A DNA stretch of 22,760 nucleotides from IMG/VR virus record IMGVR_UViG_3300031857_001486, positions 1 to 22,760 of that record. One strand, 5' to 3'. The notes beneath the pieces are model-generated. The model searched no databases. It was not told where the DNA came from and was given only the letters and a program-made list of their open reading frames with translations. Within the stretch, counting starts at the first letter, position 1; each line of letters starts with the position of its first letter. The DNA comes from a virus. This document shows, in pieces, positions 11,926 to 19,700 of this stretch. The translations under genes and the position numbers were made by a program.

Positions 11926-12783
11926 ATGAGTAGTGAAATACAGGCAACACAAACGGAACAGCAAACGATTGTGTCTGAAGTACCTACAACTAATGCTGCG
12001 ACAACAACACCAACTTCAGTAGACTGGAGATCAAGTTTACCAGAAGAATTAAAATCAGAAAAATCTTTATCTAGTATTACAGATATTGCTGGTTTAGCAA
12101 AAAGTTATGTGCATGCACAAAAATTAATTGGCGCTGATAAAATTCCAGTTCCAAATAAACATGCAACTGAAGATGACTGGAACGCAGTATATGAAAAACT
12201 TGGTAGACCAAAATCAGCCGAAGAATATAAATTAAATGTTCCTGATAATATTAAGTCAGATGAAACAGGTATTAAAAACTTTTCATCTACAGCTCATAAA
12301 TTAGGATTACTTCCTAGACAGGCAGAAGGTATTTTAAAATACTATTCAGATTTATCTGCAGCCGCTATGAATGATGCCAACTCAAAAGCAATGACTGGTA
12401 GAAAAAGCGCAGAAGAAAACCTTAAACAAGAATGGGGTGCTGCATATAATCAAAAATTAGAAGCTGCTGGCAAAGTATTTAAAGAATACGTTGGTGCAGA
12501 TTATCAAAATCTAATTTTACAAGATGGAACAAAACTTGGAGATAACCCAGCAATTGCTAAAGCGTTTGCTAAAATAGCCGAGTCTTTAGGAGAAGATAAG
12601 TTAGTGTCTAATACTGGACCAAATTATATGACTCCAAATGAAATTCAAAAACAACTTAATGAAATAACAGCTCCAGGAACTGCTTATCATAATAAGTATC
12701 ATCCAAATCATGATGCTGCTGTTCAAGAGGCTTTTCAATTAAGAGAGATGCTACATCCTAATAAAATAAAGGCTAAAGCATAA
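11926..12783 (+). CDS. Capsid assembly scaffold
   Basis: A 285-aa protein. The first 30 residues are Thr/Gln-rich and disordered. Next come WRSSLPEELKSEKSLSSITDIAGLAKSYVHAQKLIG and the scaffold-type segment YEKLGRPKSAEEYKLNVPD. A long helical middle follows, and a basic C-terminal tail (HPNKIKAKA) of the kind that binds the coat protein. It directs procapsid assembly and leaves before DNA fills the head. The position before the coat gene and a strong AAAGGAG site support the call. It is separated from the capsid gene by a structured non-coding stretch. Confidence 0.88.
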   Translation: MSSEIQATQTEQQTIVSEVPTTNAATTTPTSVDWRSSLPEELKSEKSLSSITDIAGLAKSYVHAQKLIGADKIPVPNKHATEDDWNAVYEKLGRPKSAEEYKLNVPDNIKSDETGIKNFSSTAHKLGLLPRQAEGILKYYSDLSAAAMNDANSKAMTGRKSAEENLKQEWGAAYNQKLEAAGKVFKEYVGADYQNLILQDGTKLGDNPAIAKAFAKIAESLGEDKLVSNTGPNYMTPNEIQKQLNEITAPGTAYHNKYHPNHDAAVQEAFQLREMLHPNKIKAKA

Positions 12784-12794
12784 TAAAGAATTTA

Positions 12795-12923
12795 CTTGAT
12801 AAAGTTTAATAACTTTATTAAGCGAATAAAATTCGGATAATCGTAAGACCCGATTGGCGCTTTGGAAAGACAAAGCAACGAGAGTTGTAAAATCAAGGAT
12901 TGCGACCCTTACAGGATAATCGT
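12795..12923 (+). ncRNA. Structured leader upstream of the capsid gene
   Basis: Four hairpins can be drawn in this intergenic RNA. The first is CTTGATAAAGTT with AACTTTATTAAG (12795-12806/12811-12822), 12 bp with one G-T and a TAAT loop. Then AATCG with CGATT (12839-12843/12851-12855), GCTTTG with CAAAGC (12859-12864/12871-12876), and CAAC with GTTG (12876-12879/12884-12887), capped by a GAGA tetraloop. GGATAATCGT occurs at both ends (12835-12844, 12914-12923). GC content is above that of the surroundings. No T run follows the first stem, so it is not a standard terminator. A processing, stability or translation-control element for the coat mRNA is plausible. Confidence 0.5.
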
Positions 12924-12970
12924 TCCGCATATTTCATAAAAATAAACAAACAACTAATGGAGACAAATAA

Positions 12971-13843
12971 ATGTCAACTCAAATAACTACAGCTTTCGTT
13001 GAGCAGTATTCTGCCAACGTAACTATGTTAGCACAACAAATGGGTTCCGTACTTCGTTCAGCTGTTGATGTGGAAACAATTAAAGGTAAAAATGCTTTTT
13101 TTGACCAAATCGGTAGCGTAACAGCGCAAGTAAGAAGCTCACGACACGGATCGACACCACAATTGGACACGCCTCACTCGCGTAGACGAGTTAGCTTAGC
13201 CGATTATGAATGGGCTGATCTTATAGATGACCTAGATAAAGTAAGAATGTTAATTGACCCAACTTCTGCCTATGCAAAAGCTGCTGCTGCTGCAATGGGA
13301 AGAGCTATGGACGATGTTATCATTACTGCTTTAGGTGGTTCAGCAGACACAGGCGTTGCCGGTGGTACAGCTGTTGCACTTCCTTCAACTCAAAAAGTAT
13401 CTACTTCTGCTCAAGCAGATGGTTCTGGTTTAACAATTGCTAAATTAAGATCTGCAAAATATATCTTAGATAGCAACGATGTTGACCCATCAACACCTAG
13501 ATACATTGTAGTTAGTCCAAAACAAATTCAAGATTTGTTAGCGACTACAGAAGTAACTTCAAGCGACTTCAACACAGTTAGAGCTTTAGCAACTGGTACT
13601 TTAGATTCTTTCTTAGGATTTAAATTCTTAGTTTCTAACAGATTAGCATTAGCTAATACTGATGACAGACTTGTGTACGCTTTTACTGCTGATGCTATTA
13701 AATTAGCAATCGGTAAAGATGTTACAGCGAGAATAGATGAGAGAGCAGACAAATCGTATGCTACTCAAGTTTACTACTCTATGGCAATCGGAGCTACAAG
13801 AATGGAAGAAAAAAAGGTAGTTGAAATACCTTGCGACGAATAA
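12971..13843 (+). CDS. Major capsid protein
   Basis: A 290-aa coat protein, resembling the Phage_capsid_2-type coats of short-tailed phages, presumably HK97-fold. Visible features include the N-terminal TAFVEQYSANVTMLAQQMGS helix, an RRRVSLADYEWADLIDDLDKVRMLIDP segment, a helix rich in alanine (YAKAAAAAMGRAMDD), a central TPRYIVVSPKQIQDLL, and the C-terminal ATRMEEKKVVEI. Position after scaffold and before the tail genes, a GGAG ribosome binding site, and the strong terminator just downstream all suit the most abundant virion protein. Arg codons and GC content rise near the 5' end (codons 50-75), consistent with high expression but not proof. Confidence 0.92.
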   Translation: MSTQITTAFVEQYSANVTMLAQQMGSVLRSAVDVETIKGKNAFFDQIGSVTAQVRSSRHGSTPQLDTPHSRRRVSLADYEWADLIDDLDKVRMLIDPTSAYAKAAAAAMGRAMDDVIITALGGSADTGVAGGTAVALPSTQKVSTSAQADGSGLTIAKLRSAKYILDSNDVDPSTPRYIVVSPKQIQDLLATTEVTSSDFNTVRALATGTLDSFLGFKFLVSNRLALANTDDRLVYAFTADAIKLAIGKDVTARIDERADKSYATQVYYSMAIGATRMEEKKVVEIPCDE

Positions 13844-13865
13844 TCATTCGTTAATTCTTTAGGGG

Positions 13866-13889
13866 TGGGGGAGCAATCCCCCATCTTTT
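13866..13889 (+). terminator. Rho-independent terminator after the capsid gene
   Basis: TGGGGGA (13866-13872) pairs with TCCCCCA (13877-13883) across a GCAA tetraloop and is followed by TCTTTT. It is the only clear intrinsic terminator in the window, 23 bases after the capsid stop. It should lower transcription into the tail genes and, as a 3' stem, stabilise the capsid message. Confidence 0.88.
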
Positions 13890-13892
13890 AAA

Positions 13893-14099
13893 ATGAAAAC
13901 AATAAAAGAAATTGAGTCTGTAATACATTTTCAAAAAGGAGATTATATTTACAGATACATATTAGTAGACAGATTTAAACATACACAAAACGCTCATCAT
14001 GGTTTTGATAAAAAACTAGAAATGACTGAAGCAGAAATTTTTGAAAACTTAAAACCAAGAACTTTAAAAAGAAAATATATTTATAAACCGGAGAAATAA
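13893..14099 (+). CDS. Hypothetical protein, 68 aa
   Basis: A small basic protein (HFQKGDYIYRYILVDRFKHTQNAHH...) with a KPRTLKRKYIYKP ending. No family recognised. The start ATG comes four bases after the terminator T run, without a ribosome binding site, so its translation start is uncertain. It lies three bases before the tail tubular A gene. Genes between coat and adaptor in podophages are often small head-completion or decoration proteins; nothing in the sequence decides this. Confidence 0.6.
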   Translation: MKTIKEIESVIHFQKGDYIYRYILVDRFKHTQNAHHGFDKKLEMTEAEIFENLKPRTLKRKYIYKPEK

Positions 14100-14102
14100 C
14101 TA

Positions 14103-14684
14103 ATGGCATCAATAGTAGAAATTTGTAACTCAGCTTTAAACCAATTAGGAGCTAGTACAATTTTATCTTTAACTGAAAATTCTAAAAACGGAAGAATTTG
14201 TAATTCAAGATATGATACAGTAAAAGACGCTGTATTAAGATCTCATCCATGGAATTGCGCAACTAAAAGACAAATCTTAGCTCAAGACACAAATACTCCA
14301 GCATGGGGATTTGTTTATCAATACACTTTACCTTCAGACTGTTTAAGAGTTTTAGCAATTGAAAATTATGACAGCGATTACAAAATAGAAGGAAGAAAAA
14401 TTTTATCTAACGATTCTGAAATTAGTTTAATTTATATTTCAGCAATCTCCGACCCAAATGAAATGGATGTTTTATTAAGAGAAGTTATTGGTTCAGCTTT
14501 AGCTGCTGATATTGCTTATGCAGTTACAGCTAACGCATCAATTTCACGTCAGATGGAAGAACGTTATTTACTTAAATTAAAAGACGCAAGACACGCAGAT
14601 GCTAGCGAAGGTTATAATACAGACCCTACACTAGGAAACGTAGATCAAATTCTTGCAGAAGATTACTTAAACAGTAGGTTTTAA
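14103..14684 (+). CDS. Tail tubular protein A (T7 gp11-like adaptor)
   Basis: A 193-aa protein with the typical gp11-family start, VEICNSALNQLGASTILSLTE, followed by SRYDTVKDAVLRSHPWNCATKR, a TLPSDCLRVLAIE strand region, and a long helix near the end (SRQMEERYLLKLKDARHADA). The protein forms a dodecameric ring under the portal and joins it to the nozzle. The start lies 3 bases after the previous stop and the stop touches the start of the nozzle gene. Length matches the family. Confidence 0.93.
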   Translation: MASIVEICNSALNQLGASTILSLTENSKNGRICNSRYDTVKDAVLRSHPWNCATKRQILAQDTNTPAWGFVYQYTLPSDCLRVLAIENYDSDYKIEGRKILSNDSEISLIYISAISDPNEMDVLLREVIGSALAADIAYAVTANASISRQMEERYLLKLKDARHADASEGYNTDPTLGNVDQILAEDYLNSRF

Positions 14685-16667
14685 ATGGCTAAAGCATTAT
14701 TAGCTGTTCCTAGCTTTACTGCTGGAGAACTATCTCCACGCATGGAAGGTAGAACAGACTTTCAAAAATATTATTCCGCAGGAACAATTATTGAAAATTT
14801 TGTTGTTCAGCCTCATGGTCCAGTAACTAGACGACCAGGAACATATTTTGTTAAAGAAGTAAAAGACAGTACAAAAAAAACTAGATTAATACCTTTTGCT
14901 TTTTCTACAACACAAACTTACATTTTAGAATTTGGCAATCAGTATATTCGTTTTTATAAAGATAAGGGTCAAATTCAATCTGGCGGTTCTGCATACGAAA
15001 TTGCAACTCCATATTTAGAAGCAGAATTATTTGATATTAAATTCGCTCAATCAGCAGACGTTATGTACGTTTGTCATAAAAATTATCCTGTAAAAAAATT
15101 ATCAAGAACCGGTCATACAGCTTGGACTTTAACAGATGTTAATTTCACTAAAGGTCCCTACATGGCTGAGAATTTAACAACGACTACAATTGCAGCTTCT
15201 GGAACAACTGGCAGCATAACATTAACTTCAAGCGCAGCTATATTTGCAAGCACAGATGTTAATAGATTAATTAAGTTAAATGGTGGTCATGCAAAAATTA
15301 CAAATTTTACAAATACAACAACTGTAACTGCCACAACAACTGTTGATCTTACAGCAACTACAGCAACAACTGCTTGGTCTTTAGGATATTTTACAAGTGT
15401 AAATGGTTATCCATCTACAGTTTCATTTTTTGAACAACGTTTAGTATTTGGCGGTTCTACTTCATATCCACAAACACTTTGGTTTTCTAAATCAGGAGAT
15501 TATGAAAATTTTGAAAGTGGGACTGATGATGACGACGCAATGACTTATACAATTGCATCAAATCAAGTTAATGCAATTACTTCTTTAAAAGCAACACGAA
15601 CATTAATTGTAACTACAACAGGTGGAGAATTTACAGTAACTTCTGGAGCTACCCAAGATGCAGTAACTCCAACAAATTTAAATATTCGTAAACAATCAAA
15701 TTATGGAGCTGCTTATGTTGATGCTCTATCAATTGGTAACCAAACTTTATTTTTACAAAGAGCAAAAAGAAAAATTAGAGAACTTGCATATAATTTTGAT
15801 TCTGATGGTTACTTAGCGCCGGACTTATGTATTTTATCTGAGCATATTACTGATAGTGGTATTGTTGCTATGGATTACCAACAAGAACCTTTCAGCATTG
15901 TTTGGTGCGTAAGAACAGACGGAGTTTTAGTTGGAATGACTTACAACAGAACTCAAGACGTTGTTGCTTGGCATAGACAAATATTTGGTGGTTCATTTAA
16001 TGGTGGTAATGCAGTTTGTGAAAGTGTTTCAGTAATTGATGGAGTAGCAGGAGAAGATGAAGTTTGGTTAATTATTAAACGTACAATTAACGGAACTACA
16101 AAAAGATATATAGAATATTTAACTGATTACGATTTTAATAGTAGCTTAACGCAGTTTCATTTTCTTGATAGCGGTCTTTCTTATTCAGGCGCAGCAACAA
16201 GTACATTAACAGGTTTAGATCATTTAGAAGGTCAAACTGTTTCATTAATTGTAAATGGAGCAACTCATCCAACAAGAACTGTAACAAGTGGCTCTATTTC
16301 ATTAGAGAGAGAAGCTACAACTGCAAAAGTTGGTTTAAATTATGTTTCAACACTTCAAACAATGAGATTGGATGAAGGATATAAGGGAACAGATCAAACT
16401 AAAACAAAAAGAATTTTTGACGTTACTGTAAGATTTTACGAAACAGTAGGAGCTAAGATTGGTCCAAACGCCAATACATTAGATGAAATACCATTTAGAG
16501 ATAGTTCCGCTCCAATGAGTAGTCCGGTTCCATTATTTACAGGAGATAAAGAATTAGAATTTCCTGCTGATTATGGCTCTGATGGATTTGTAATGGTTAA
16601 ACAAGAACAGCCTTTGCCAATGACTATTCTTGCAATTTATCCAAGATTAGAAACGTGGAATGATTAA
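14685..16667 (+). CDS. Tail nozzle (tail tubular protein B-like)
   Basis: A 660-aa protein whose start is characteristic of the podophage nozzle: PSFTAGELSPRMEGRTDFQKY, then ENFVVQPHGPVTRRPGTYFV. It continues with beta-propeller-type segments such as SFFEQRLVFGGS and FLQRAKRKIRELAYNFDSDGY. A later part reads GLDHLEGQTVSLIVNG and VGLNYVSTLQTMRLDEG, as in many relatives. An extremely Thr/Ala-rich block at about residues 160-230 looks like an added beta domain. It forms the distal tube through which DNA leaves. The end overlaps the gp13-like gene by 8 bases. Confidence 0.92.
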   Translation: MAKALLAVPSFTAGELSPRMEGRTDFQKYYSAGTIIENFVVQPHGPVTRRPGTYFVKEVKDSTKKTRLIPFAFSTTQTYILEFGNQYIRFYKDKGQIQSGGSAYEIATPYLEAELFDIKFAQSADVMYVCHKNYPVKKLSRTGHTAWTLTDVNFTKGPYMAENLTTTTIAASGTTGSITLTSSAAIFASTDVNRLIKLNGGHAKITNFTNTTTVTATTTVDLTATTATTAWSLGYFTSVNGYPSTVSFFEQRLVFGGSTSYPQTLWFSKSGDYENFESGTDDDDAMTYTIASNQVNAITSLKATRTLIVTTTGGEFTVTSGATQDAVTPTNLNIRKQSNYGAAYVDALSIGNQTLFLQRAKRKIRELAYNFDSDGYLAPDLCILSEHITDSGIVAMDYQQEPFSIVWCVRTDGVLVGMTYNRTQDVVAWHRQIFGGSFNGGNAVCESVSVIDGVAGEDEVWLIIKRTINGTTKRYIEYLTDYDFNSSLTQFHFLDSGLSYSGAATSTLTGLDHLEGQTVSLIVNGATHPTRTVTSGSISLEREATTAKVGLNYVSTLQTMRLDEGYKGTDQTKTKRIFDVTVRFYETVGAKIGPNANTLDEIPFRDSSAPMSSPVPLFTGDKELEFPADYGSDGFVMVKQEQPLPMTILAIYPRLETWND

Positions 16668-17106
16668 TATTATTCCTTTTAAATCAGCTCATGCTGAATA
16701 CATTTTATCACAAGAGTTAAACGATAAAAAATTAGAGTTAGCGCCACAACATAAAAAATACGCAATGTATTTAGAATATGAAAATGCTTCCTTTACAGCA
16801 ATTGTAAATGGCAAGCCAATTGCTGCAGGCGGAATATTTATTCTTTGGGACAATGTTGCCGAAGGATGGGTTTTAGCAACAAGTGAAATTTGGAATTACA
16901 AATTAACAATGGCTAAAATTTTTAAAAAAAGAACAGACGTATTAGTAAAAGAAAATAAAATTAAAAGACTGCAAACAGCAGTTAAAGCAGATTTTGAACT
17001 GGGTCATAAATTTGCACAATTTTTAGGATTAGAAAAAGAGGGATTAATGAAACATTATGGTCCCGATGGTTCTGATTACATTAGATATGCGAGGATAATC
17101 AAATGA
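16660..17106 (+). CDS. gp13-like protein with GNAT-type fold
   Basis: A 148-aa protein resembling T7 gp13 and the related GNAT-like phage proteins. It has FTAIVNGKPIAAGGIFILWDNVAEGWVLAT, a strand-turn-strand core as in acetyltransferases, then a helix TDVLVKENKIKRLQTAVKADFELGHKFAQFLG and the GLMKHYGPDGSDYIRYARI ending. In T7, gp13 is needed for building the internal core although it is not retained in the mature head. Whether any acetyl transfer occurs is unknown. The order nozzle, gp13, gp14, gp15, gp16 is preserved here. Confidence 0.82.
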   Translation: MINIIPFKSAHAEYILSQELNDKKLELAPQHKKYAMYLEYENASFTAIVNGKPIAAGGIFILWDNVAEGWVLATSEIWNYKLTMAKIFKKRTDVLVKENKIKRLQTAVKADFELGHKFAQFLGLEKEGLMKHYGPDGSDYIRYARIIK

Positions 17107-17558
17107 GTTTTGTAGGAGATTTATTAGGCGGACAAGCAGCGCGTAAAGCAGCAGATTATAATGCTAGTTTAATAGAACGTGATGCAAAGTTAAAAGAACA
17201 AGAAGGCGATCAAGCTTGGAAGGTTTATGAGCAATTTGATTTGCCAAGATTTAACGATTCAGCAGAAGCAGCAACTGGTGCTGCAAGAGCTAGTACAGCA
17301 GCAAGAGGCGTTGATGTAGGTTCTGGTTCAGCTTACGAAATTGTATTAGAGAATGAAATTAACATGGAACGCGACAGAACCATGATGAAGTTTAATGCTC
17401 AAAACGCAAAAGATAGAAAATACAATGAAGCAACAAACGCAAGAGCAGAAGCTGCAATTCAAAGATACAAAGGTCAAGTAGCACAAACAGCAAGTTATTT
17501 TAATGCTGCTAGTAGTTTGCTTGGAAATTACAACTCTTGGCAAAAGGCAAAAGGATAA
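17103..17558 (+). CDS. Internal virion protein, gp14-like
   Basis: A 151-aa protein with the alanine/glutamate-rich helical character of T7 gp14-type ejection proteins: NASLIERDAKLKEQEGDQAW, RASTAARGVDVGSGSAYEI and ATNARAEAAIQRYKGQVAQTAS. It begins with a short hydrophobic FVGDLLGG. In T7, gp14 is ejected first and forms the outer-membrane part of the DNA conduit. The start overlaps the gp13-like gene by ATGA, and the next gene follows after three bases. Confidence 0.82.
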   Translation: MSFVGDLLGGQAARKAADYNASLIERDAKLKEQEGDQAWKVYEQFDLPRFNDSAEAATGAARASTAARGVDVGSGSAYEIVLENEINMERDRTMMKFNAQNAKDRKYNEATNARAEAAIQRYKGQVAQTASYFNAASSLLGNYNSWQKAKG

Positions 17559-17561
17559 TTC

Positions 17562-19700
17562 ATGGCTATTAAAATATATCAATCACAAATAAGACCAACT
17601 GAACAAATCTCAGAAGTAGCTTCTACTCCTGGAATGAGAATTGACCAAGAGACAGCTCAAACAATTGGTAAATCAGTTAGCAGGTTTGGAGATACTGCAT
17701 TTAATACTTATGTAGATATTGAAAAAAGAAAATCAGAAAACGAAGCTCTACAAGAGAGAGAAAAATATTTAGTAGGAGATAAAGAAAAAGGCGTTAAAGG
17801 ATTAACTGAAATACGAGAAGAAGCTTCTTTGTATGCTGAGCCAACTGAGGCAAAAAAATTCTATAATGAACAGTTTGAATTATTAAAAAATAGCGTTGGC
17901 GGAGATTATAAATATTCTTTTACAAAGGATAAATTAAATAACTATTTAGATAAACAAAAAATAGAAGATTTAAACCACGTTGGTATTCTTGCTACACGAA
18001 ATTTTATTTCTAATACACAAGAGACAGAAAAAAAATATTTAGAAAATTTAAACAAAAAAGTTGTTTATGGAGAAACTCAAGAAGAAGTAGATATGGCTAA
18101 ATCTACCTTTGAAGCTAGAGTTAACTCAGATGAATTTAAAAACATATTTGGAAAAAATACTCAAAAGGTACTTGATGGTTATTATACTGATAGAGATTTT
18201 TATACTGCCAAAAGAATGGAAGATAAGGAATTTGGTTCTGGTTTAGAGTTTGCAAAGAATAGTAAATATTTAGGAGTAGATAGATACGAACAAATTAATG
18301 CTTACAATAAAACGCAGATGGCAATTGTTAAAGCTCAAAATGAGCAAACAGTTTCTACACTTGGTAATGAAGCGGACAATTATATTATACCAAATAGAGA
18401 AGCTTTAAAAAAAGCTGAGGAAACAGCAGTTAAAACTAAAGATGCTACTTTATTAACTAAGATAAATGAAATTAAAGATAAGACTGCTTTTCTTACTGAG
18501 TTTAAAAATAAACCTAGAGAAGATTTAAATAAATTTTTAGACGAGGGTCAAAAGATTTTACAAGCACAACAAAGTGTTACTAAAGATGATAAAGGAAATA
18601 TTATTTCTGTAGCACAAGGTGCAGACCCAGCCTTATATAAAAAAGTAAAATTTGCTCAAGATTATTTAAATAAATTAAATACTGATTTAGAAAAAGATTC
18701 TTTAACTACAGCTAATAAAATTGGTATTCACAACATACCCTCACTTAATACTGCAACGTTTTTAGCAAATCCTGGCGATACAGAAAACCAAGCTATCTTT
18801 GCTGCACAAGTTAGAAATAGAACTGCACAAGCTCAGTCGGTTGCTCAATGGTATGGAGTTAAACCTCAGTATTTTACTCAACAAGAAAAAACAGCTTTAA
18901 CTGATTGGTTAAACAATACTACAAATCCAATTTTAGTTAAAAATGTAACTGCAACTTTAGTTGCAGGTTTTGGAAATAAAGCTGATGAAGCATTTAAAGA
19001 AATATCTAAAGACAATAAAATCTTAGGTCATCTTGGTGGATTGCTTTTAGTTAGTAACAACGAAAAAGCTGCAGATGATCTTTTAAAAGGTAGAAAATTA
19101 ATTAAAGATGGTCAAATAAAAGTATTTTCGGACGATGATGTTTCATTTCAATCGTGGAAAAGAAATAACAATAAAATATTTTATAACAATCCAGATACTT
19201 ATAATAGTTCTTTAGAGGCTGCTAAAGCAATTTATATTTCAAGAAAATACGACAAAAGCAAAGACACAAGTGTTTTTAATTCTTCAGATTTTAAAGAAGC
19301 TTTTGAAGAAGCAGTTGGAAGAAACGGCAAAAATGGCGGAGTAGATAATTCATTAGGGTCAGACAATCCTTTGGTTATTCCAGCCTGGATGAAGAACGGA
19401 GATTTTTCTAAAGTTGTTAGCAAATTAAAATCAGACCCAGCTTTATTAAGCAAAGCTACAGGGGGAGATTTGCCAATTACTTCAGATATGAAACCTGCAA
19501 AATTATTTGAAAGCGGAAACCCTACTTTTATTAATGTTGGTTATGGAAAATATATTGTTGCAAAAAATGGTCATCCTTCACAAACTGGAAACCCAGGATA
19601 TTTATTATCAAATAAATTTGATAGCGCAAAAGCAGGAAGTCAACAATATTTTGTTATAGATTTAAATAAAATTCAATCAGAAATTCTTGGGAGTAAATAA
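17562..19700 (+). CDS. Internal virion protein, gp15-like
   Basis: A 712-aa, very charged, mostly helical protein with no signal peptide or membrane helix. Position between the gp14-like and the giant last gene, and a length close to T7 gp15 (747 aa), support the call. Sequence similarity to gp15 itself is not evident by eye. In T7, gp15 and gp16 form the periplasmic tube and motor-like complex that pulls DNA into the cell. The final part is less charged and has GYGKYIVAKNGHPSQTGNPGYL, possibly a small beta module. The stop codon shares a base with the start of the next gene (TAATG). Confidence 0.75.
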   Translation: MAIKIYQSQIRPTEQISEVASTPGMRIDQETAQTIGKSVSRFGDTAFNTYVDIEKRKSENEALQEREKYLVGDKEKGVKGLTEIREEASLYAEPTEAKKFYNEQFELLKNSVGGDYKYSFTKDKLNNYLDKQKIEDLNHVGILATRNFISNTQETEKKYLENLNKKVVYGETQEEVDMAKSTFEARVNSDEFKNIFGKNTQKVLDGYYTDRDFYTAKRMEDKEFGSGLEFAKNSKYLGVDRYEQINAYNKTQMAIVKAQNEQTVSTLGNEADNYIIPNREALKKAEETAVKTKDATLLTKINEIKDKTAFLTEFKNKPREDLNKFLDEGQKILQAQQSVTKDDKGNIISVAQGADPALYKKVKFAQDYLNKLNTDLEKDSLTTANKIGIHNIPSLNTATFLANPGDTENQAIFAAQVRNRTAQAQSVAQWYGVKPQYFTQQEKTALTDWLNNTTNPILVKNVTATLVAGFGNKADEAFKEISKDNKILGHLGGLLLVSNNEKAADDLLKGRKLIKDGQIKVFSDDDVSFQSWKRNNNKIFYNNPDTYNSSLEAAKAIYISRKYDKSKDTSVFNSSDFKEAFEEAVGRNGKNGGVDNSLGSDNPLVIPAWMKNGDFSKVVSKLKSDPALLSKATGGDLPITSDMKPAKLFESGNPTFINVGYGKYIVAKNGHPSQTGNPGYLLSNKFDSAKAGSQQYFVIDLNKIQSEILGSK

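Noticed and set aside
12831-12930. Possible tRNA or tmRNA in the GC-richer leader
   Set aside because: No acceptor stem, anticodon arm or T-loop consensus could be built; the hairpins fit a leader RNA better.
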